From JAGTRP01 sp050259815 (GTDB taxonomy: Bacteria; Pseudomonadota; Gammaproteobacteria; Burkholderiales; Rhodocyclaceae): DNA of 9,764 nucleotides. The translations under genes were made by a program, and so were the position numbers. Below the pieces are notes generated by a model that did not search any database, was not told where the DNA came from, and saw only the letters and a list, made by a program, of their open reading frames with translations. This document shows, one piece after another, positions 6,505 through 9,764 of the stretch. The DNA lies in NCBI GenBank assembly GCA_050259815.1, contig JBLNBI010000163.1:1-9764 (forward strand), read 5' to 3'. Within the stretch, counting starts at the first letter, position 1, and every line of letters starts with the position of its first letter.

Positions 6505-6537
6505 TGGGACGGTCAGCGCCCCGGCCGCCGTCAGGCC
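6498..6537. terminator. Bidirectional stem-loop spanning both convergent stop codons
   Basis: GGCCTGATGG (6498-6507) pairs with CCGTCAGGCC (6528-6537) over ten positions with one T-G wobble and a 20-nt GC-rich loop. The dmpQ TGA lies in the left arm and the gntR stop (TCA on plus) in the right arm. No U-tract follows in either direction, so it is a candidate rather than a classical terminator. Confidence 0.45.
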
Positions 6538-7262
6538 TGGGCGCTGCCGTTGCCGGCGAATACGTCCGGTTCCAGTTTCTGCAAGGCCTTCAGGGTAAGG
6601 CCGATGTGCTCCGCCATGATGGCGGTGGCCTTGTCCGCGTCCCGGGCCAGGGTGGCCTTGAGGAGCGCCTCGTGCTCGGCGTGGAGGTCGCGGGGAATGG
6701 GATTCCGGTTCAGGGAAAGGCGACGGTAGCGCTCCGCCTGGTGGTAGAGGATGGCCAGGAAATGCTTGGTCCAGCGGGAAGGGCAGGCGGCGATCAGGAC
6801 TTCGTGGAAGACCCGGTTGCGCTCCTCCCATTCCTCTCGGGCCTCGTCCCCGGACAGCTTTTCCTCGGCCTTGGAGAGGCGGTGGAAGGCGGCCAGGATG
6901 TCTCCCTCCCAGGCGTCGTCCCCCAGGGCGATGGCCTGCCGCAGGGCCTCGCACTCCAGCATGACCCGGGTGCGGGTGATGTCCTCGAAGTCGGCCAGGG
7001 AGATGGGGGCGACCCGGAAGCCGCGCTGGCCCTGGCTCGCCACCAGGGCGTCCGCCACCAGGAGGGAGAGGGCTTCCCGCAGGGTGCCGGCGCCGACCCC
7101 GTAATGGTCCTTCAGGTGCTCGACCCGGAGCTTTTCCCCCGGCTGCAGGCGGCCTTCGATGATGTCCCGGCGCAGGCTGCGGTAGGCCGATTCGACCAGG
7201 GTCTTGGGTTCGGCGGAGGGGGTGTCGGTGCTGTGGACCGGCTTCAGTTGGTGCTCGGGCAT
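6531..7262 (-). CDS. GntR-family (FadR/FCD) transcriptional regulator, putative catabolic repressor
   Basis: A 243-residue regulator with a winged helix-turn-helix (about 21-85, with VESAYRSLRRDIIEGRLQPGEKLRVEHLKDHYGVGAGTLREALSLLVADALV) and a C-terminal FCD ligand domain (about 93-225). The likely metal/ligand positions of FCD domains are present: N149, H153 (NRVFHEVL), H197 (AEHEAL) and H219 (AEHIGL). By context it should control the divergent catechol 2,3-dioxygenase promoter and perhaps the upstream phenol genes. AphS and PhcS of Comamonas are GntR-type repressors of phenol genes, and this protein may be their functional counterpart, but I cannot measure identity. The start codon at 7262 lacks a strong ribosome binding site. 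It is convergent with dmpQ and divergent from the dioxygenase gene. The effector is unknown; a pathway intermediate is plausible. Confidence 0.9.
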   Translation of the reverse strand: MPEHQLKPVHSTDTPSAEPKTLVESAYRSLRRDIIEGRLQPGEKLRVEHLKDHYGVGAGTLREALSLLVADALVASQGQRGFRVAPISLADFEDITRTRVMLECEALRQAIALGDDAWEGDILAAFHRLSKAEEKLSGDEAREEWEERNRVFHEVLIAACPSRWTKHFLAILYHQAERYRRLSLNRNPIPRDLHAEHEALLKATLARDADKATAIMAEHIGLTLKALQKLEPDVFAGNGSAQA

Positions 7263-7289
7263 GGTGTCCAGATGCGAAATGGATGTTCG

Positions 7290-7305
7290 GAATCGGATTC
7301 GATTC
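7290..7305. promoter_or_regulatory. Inverted repeat overlapping putative gntR -10
   Basis: GAATCG-GATT-CGATTC is a perfect 6-bp inverted repeat. On the minus strand TAGAAT (7307-7302) is a fair -10 hexamer, with TCGCGA at a 17-bp distance as a poor -35 (3 of 6). The repeat overlaps this -10, so it could be an autoregulatory operator for the GntR gene. Weak evidence. Confidence 0.3.
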
Positions 7306-7338
7306 TACATCAGCGAAAGAGTTTTCGCGATTATCAAA

Positions 7339-7350
7339 AAATCTCGAGAA
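7339..7350. promoter_or_regulatory. Operator-like site 1 (AAATCTCGAGAA)
   Basis: The palindrome TCTCGAGA within a 12-base sequence that is repeated identically 29 bp downstream. It lies just upstream of the -35 of the dioxygenase promoter and in the gntR divergent region, the expected location for a GntR-dimer site. Confidence 0.55.
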
Positions 7351-7356
7351 AAAGCG

Positions 7357-7385
7357 TTGACATCGATAAATCTCGAGAATATCGT
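7357..7385 (+). promoter_or_regulatory. Sigma-70-type promoter for catechol 2,3-dioxygenase
   Basis: A perfect -35 TTGACA (7357-7362), a 17-bp spacer and TATCGT (7380-7385; 4 of 6 to TATAAT) form a credible sigma-70 promoter. The predicted transcript would carry a leader of about 120 bases before the start at 7514. The spacer contains the second TCTCGAGA site, so a bound regulator would block polymerase. Confidence 0.6.
7368..7379. promoter_or_regulatory. Operator-like site 2 (AAATCTCGAGAA)
   Basis: An exact 12-base copy of site 1, lying in the spacer between the -35 and -10. A degenerate third half-site, CGAGAA, occurs at 7402-7407 at nearly the same phasing (28 bp). It is most likely an operator for the adjacent GntR protein; this is inference from position and symmetry. 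Confidence 0.58.
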
Positions 7386-7513
7386 AATGGTAAATGAATT
7401 ACGAGAAGTGCAGCCGGGAACAGCGGCCAGCGCTTCCGACCCGGACCAGGAGGGGCCGGCAGCTTCAAAACCGTAGTGGTCTTTTTTGAATATCGATAAG
7501 AGAGGAGCAAACA

Positions 7514-8443
7514 ATGGCAATGACAGGCGTGCTGCGCCCGGGACACGTCCAGATGCGTGTCCTGGACCTGGAGGAGAGCGTCAAGTTCTACAAGGACGTC
7601 ATGGGTCTGATCGAAACCGGCCGGGACAAGCAGGGCCGGGTTTACTTCAAGGCCTGGGACGAGCGGGATCACAACAGCTTCATCATTCGGCAATCCGACC
7701 GTGCCGGCTTCGACTTCGCCGGCTTCAAGGTCGCTGACGTCGAGACCCTCTACAAGCTGGAGGCCGATCTGGTGGCCTACGGCGTCAAGACCGAGCGCAT
7801 TCCGGCCGGCGAGATGCTGGAAACCGGCGAGCGGGTCCGCTTCGAAATTCCCACCGGCCACCTCATCGAGCTCTACGCCGAGAAGACCGACATCGGCAAC
7901 GGCCAGGCCTATGTGAACCCGGAAGCCTGGGTGCCCGCCGCCGAGCACGGTATCGCCCCGATCCGCATGGACCACATGCTGTTGTACGGGCCGGACATCG
8001 ACGGCGCCCGGAAAATCTTCACCGACGTGCTGGGCTTCTACCTGGTCGAGCACGTGGTCCTGGAAGACGGCGAGACCGACCTGGCCATCTGGCTCTCCAC
8101 CTCCATCAAGGCCCACGACATCGCCTTCGTCCGCCACCCGGAGCCGGGCAAGGTGCACCATATCTCCTTCCTGCTGGACAGCTGGGAGAAGGTGCTGCGC
8201 GCCGCCGACATCATGTCCATGAACCGGGTGTCCATCGACATCGGCCCCACCCGCCACGGCGTCACCCGGGGCACCACCATCTACGCCTTCGATCCTTCCG
8301 GCAACCGCTTCGAGACCTTCTGCGGCGGCTACCAGTCCTATCCCGACGGCAAGCCGGTGAAATGGACCATGGACGAAGTCGGGCGCGGCGTCTTCTACCA
8401 CGACCGCAAGCTCAACGAAACCTTCCTGACCGTGGTGACCTGA
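7514..8443 (+). CDS. dmpB: Catechol 2,3-dioxygenase (extradiol, meta-cleaving)
   Basis: A 309-residue, two-domain vicinal-oxygen-chelate enzyme that cleaves catechol to 2-hydroxymuconic semialdehyde. Aligning by eye to XylE places the Fe(II) ligands at H154 (MDHM), H216 (VHHISF) and E267 (NRFETF), and the second-sphere catalytic residues at H201 (AHD), H248 (TRHG) and Y257; all are intact. The N-terminal GVLRPGHVQMRVLDLEESVKFY and the C-terminal FYHDRKLNETFLTVVT are typical of the XylE/DmpB class. The sequence differs noticeably from XylE in many positions, so a different subfamily of the same class is likely. ATG 7514 is preceded by GAGAGGAG at about 7500-7507. It has its own promoter and begins a second transcription unit, followed by an overlapping gene. 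Confidence 0.96.
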   Translation: MAMTGVLRPGHVQMRVLDLEESVKFYKDVMGLIETGRDKQGRVYFKAWDERDHNSFIIRQSDRAGFDFAGFKVADVETLYKLEADLVAYGVKTERIPAGEMLETGERVRFEIPTGHLIELYAEKTDIGNGQAYVNPEAWVPAAEHGIAPIRMDHMLLYGPDIDGARKIFTDVLGFYLVEHVVLEDGETDLAIWLSTSIKAHDIAFVRHPEPGKVHHISFLLDSWEKVLRAADIMSMNRVSIDIGPTRHGVTRGTTIYAFDPSGNRFETFCGGYQSYPDGKPVKWTMDEVGRGVFYHDRKLNETFLTVVT

Positions 8444-8874
8444 TGCAAGTCCTGGCTGCCACCCCCGGCATCACCGCGGAAGCAGCGGCAGCCGCCGTCC
8501 AGGCGGCGGTTGCCCACGCCGAAGCCCATGGCTGGAAGATCAACGCCGCCGTCGTCGACCGGGGCGGCAACCTGATGGCCTTCCTGCGCATGCCCGGCGC
8601 CTTCCTCCACTCCATCCAGATCGCCATCGACAAGGCCTACACGGCGGCCAGCTTCGGCTTCCGCACCAAGGACTGGATGGACCTGGTGGGCAGCGACGAA
8701 GGCATGAAGCTGGGCTTTTCCAGCCAGCCCAGGCTCATCGTCTTCGGGGGCGGCCTGCCCATTGGCGACCAAGGCGACTGGATCGGCGGCATCGGGGTTT
8801 CCGGCGCTTCCGAAGCCCAGGACGAGGAATGCGCCCGGGCAGGCCTGGCGGCCATCGGCATCAATCAGCAATAG
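8443..8874 (+). CDS. GlcG/HbpS-family (DUF336) small protein of meta-cleavage cluster
   Basis: A 143-residue protein recognised as GlcG/HbpS (DUF336) family by the N-terminal AAAAVQAAVAHAEAHGWKINAAVVDRGGNLMAFLRMPGA, the ALDKAYTAA-like segment here reading AIDKAYTAASFGFRT, and the glycine-rich end GGGLPI, GGIGVSGAS. Members are common in aromatic catabolic clusters, where their role is not well defined; HbpS itself binds haem. Its ATG (8443-8445) overlaps the dioxygenase stop in a TGATG arrangement, showing translational coupling. There is no signal peptide, so it should be cytoplasmic, unlike secreted HbpS. A role in handling the dioxygenase or a cofactor is possible, but nothing in the sequence shows it. 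Confidence 0.88.
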   Translation: MQVLAATPGITAEAAAAAVQAAVAHAEAHGWKINAAVVDRGGNLMAFLRMPGAFLHSIQIAIDKAYTAASFGFRTKDWMDLVGSDEGMKLGFSSQPRLIVFGGGLPIGDQGDWIGGIGVSGASEAQDEECARAGLAAIGINQQ

Positions 8875-8883
8875 GAAAACAAC

Positions 8884-9764
8884 ATGAAACAGATCCTCAA
8901 CTTCATCAACGGCGAGTTCGTTTCCACCGGGAAGCAGTTCGAAAAACGCACTCCCCTCGACAACTCCCTCATCGGCATGGTCCACGAAGCCGGCAAGGCC
9001 GAGGTGGACGCCGCCGTGGCCGCTGCCCAGGCCGCCCTCAACGGCCCCTGGGGCAAGATGGCCGTGGCCGACCGGGTGGAGATGCTCTACGCCGTCGCCA
9101 ATGAGATCAACCGCCGCTTCGACGACTTCCTGCAGGCAGAAGTGGCCGACACCGGCAAGCCGGTGAGCCTGGCGAGCCACATCGACATCCCCCGGGGCGC
9201 CGCCAATTTCAAGATCTTCGCCGACGTGGTGAAGAACGTCCCCACCGAATTTTTCGAAATGGCCACCCCGGACGGCCGGGGCGCCCTCAACTACGCCATG
9301 CGCCGCCCGGTGGGCGTGGTCGGGGTCATCTGCCCCTGGAACCTGCCCCTGTTGCTCATGACCTGGAAGGTGGGCCCGGCCCTGGCCTGCGGCAATGCCG
9401 TGGTGGTGAAGCCCTCCGAGGAAACCCCTTCCACCGCCGCCCTCCTGGGCGAGGTGATGCAGACCGTGGGCATGCCCAGGGGCGTCTATAACGTGGTCCA
9501 TGGCTTCGGGCCCGGTTCCGCCGGCGAGTTCGTCACCACCCATAAGGATGTGAACGCCATCACCTTTACCGGCGAGACCCGCACCGGCGCCGCCATCATG
9601 AAGGCCGCCGCCGACGGTGCCCGCCCGGTCTCCCTGGAGATGGGCGGCAAGAACCCGGCCATCGTCTTCGCCGACTGCGACTTCGACGCCGCCATCGAGG
9701 GCACCCTGCGCTCCTGCTTCGCCAACTGCGGCCAGGTCTGCCTGGGCACTGAGCGGGTGTATGT
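8884..9764 (+). CDS. dmpC: 2-Hydroxymuconic semialdehyde dehydrogenase, 3'-truncated by window edge
   Basis: The first 293 codons of an NAD-dependent aldehyde dehydrogenase that oxidises the ring-cleavage product 2-hydroxymuconic semialdehyde to 4-oxalocrotonate. Visible are the N-terminal FINGEFV, the CPWNLPLLL segment with N153, the general base E252 in LEMGGKNP, and the catalytic cysteine C286 in NCGQVCLGTERV, just before the edge. The family is usually about 485 residues, so roughly 60 percent is present. ATG 8884 lies nine bases after the DUF336 gene, with AGGAAAA upstream as a weak ribosome binding site. DmpC/XylG/AphC identity rests on the motif GQVCLGTERVYV and the neighbouring genes; other aldehyde dehydrogenases share the catalytic residues. 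The rest of the meta-pathway would be expected to the right. Confidence 0.92.
   Translation, partial: MKQILNFINGEFVSTGKQFEKRTPLDNSLIGMVHEAGKAEVDAAVAAAQAALNGPWGKMAVADRVEMLYAVANEINRRFDDFLQAEVADTGKPVSLASHIDIPRGAANFKIFADVVKNVPTEFFEMATPDGRGALNYAMRRPVGVVGVICPWNLPLLLMTWKVGPALACGNAVVVKPSEETPSTAALLGEVMQTVGMPRGVYNVVHGFGPGSAGEFVTTHKDVNAITFTGETRTGAAIMKAAADGARPVSLEMGGKNPAIVFADCDFDAAIEGTLRSCFANCGQVCLGTERVY

Noticed and set aside
6504..7397. 297-residue plus-strand open frame opposite the GntR gene
   Set aside because: It covers a well-recognised regulator in antisense, has low-complexity G/V/Q-rich sequence and runs across the promoter region; it is a shadow.
7470..7488. Weak AAAACC/GGT hairpin followed by T-run upstream of the dioxygenase (attenuator idea)
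   Set aside because: The stem is short and imperfect, with only A-T-rich pairing; no leader peptide or alternative structure could be defined.
1..9764. CRISPR arrays, insertion sequences, tRNA or rRNA genes
   Set aside because: I saw no regularly spaced repeats, transposase-like frames, terminal inverted repeats or RNA gene signatures.

Overview
The window is a chromosomal-type catabolic region of a GC-rich proteobacterium. It looks like the first half of a phenol to catechol to meta-cleavage pathway of the dmp/aph type, placed directly beside a quorum-sensing regulator pair. Gene content (CepR-like LuxR with an RsaM-like protein, dmpKLMNOPQ, GntR regulator, extradiol dioxygenase) and protein style suggest a betaproteobacterium of the Rhodocyclaceae/Burkholderiales kind. 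This is inference from remembered families, not a search result.

Layout. (1) 15-1274: divergent regulators, an RsaM/DUF4902-like protein on the minus strand and a complete CepR-like LuxR receptor on the plus strand. The base composition here is visibly less GC-rich than in the catabolic genes. (2) 1275-1506: regulatory gap with two tandem sites resembling XylR/DmpR-type upstream activating sequences and a sigma-54-like -24/-12 element. (3) 1507-6504: seven co-directional, tightly packed genes dmpK, L, M, N, O, P and Q. They encode the multicomponent phenol hydroxylase (assembly factor, beta, activator, alpha, gamma, reductase) and a XylT-like ferredoxin. Two intercistronic stem-loops (dmpK-L and dmpN-O) are visible. 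(4) 6531-7262: a convergent GntR/FCD regulator, separated from dmpQ by an inverted repeat containing both stop codons. (5) 7263-7513: divergent promoter region with a good sigma-70-type promoter carrying twin 12-bp TCTCGAGA-centred sites. (6) 7514 to the end: catechol 2,3-dioxygenase, a GlcG/HbpS-family small protein whose start overlaps the dioxygenase stop, and a truncated 2-hydroxymuconic semialdehyde dehydrogenase that runs off the right edge.

Working together. Phenol hydroxylase converts phenol to catechol, catechol 2,3-dioxygenase opens the ring, and the dehydrogenase oxidises the semialdehyde. The ferredoxin probably keeps the dioxygenase iron reduced. The upper block appears controlled by a sigma-54 activator not encoded here. 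The lower block has its own promoter, probably controlled by the GntR protein. The main novelty candidates are the regulatory architecture: two separate catabolic promoters, the twin operator sites, and the quorum-sensing pair next to the upper promoter. No clearly new enzymatic system is evident. No tRNA, rRNA, CRISPR array or insertion sequence was seen.
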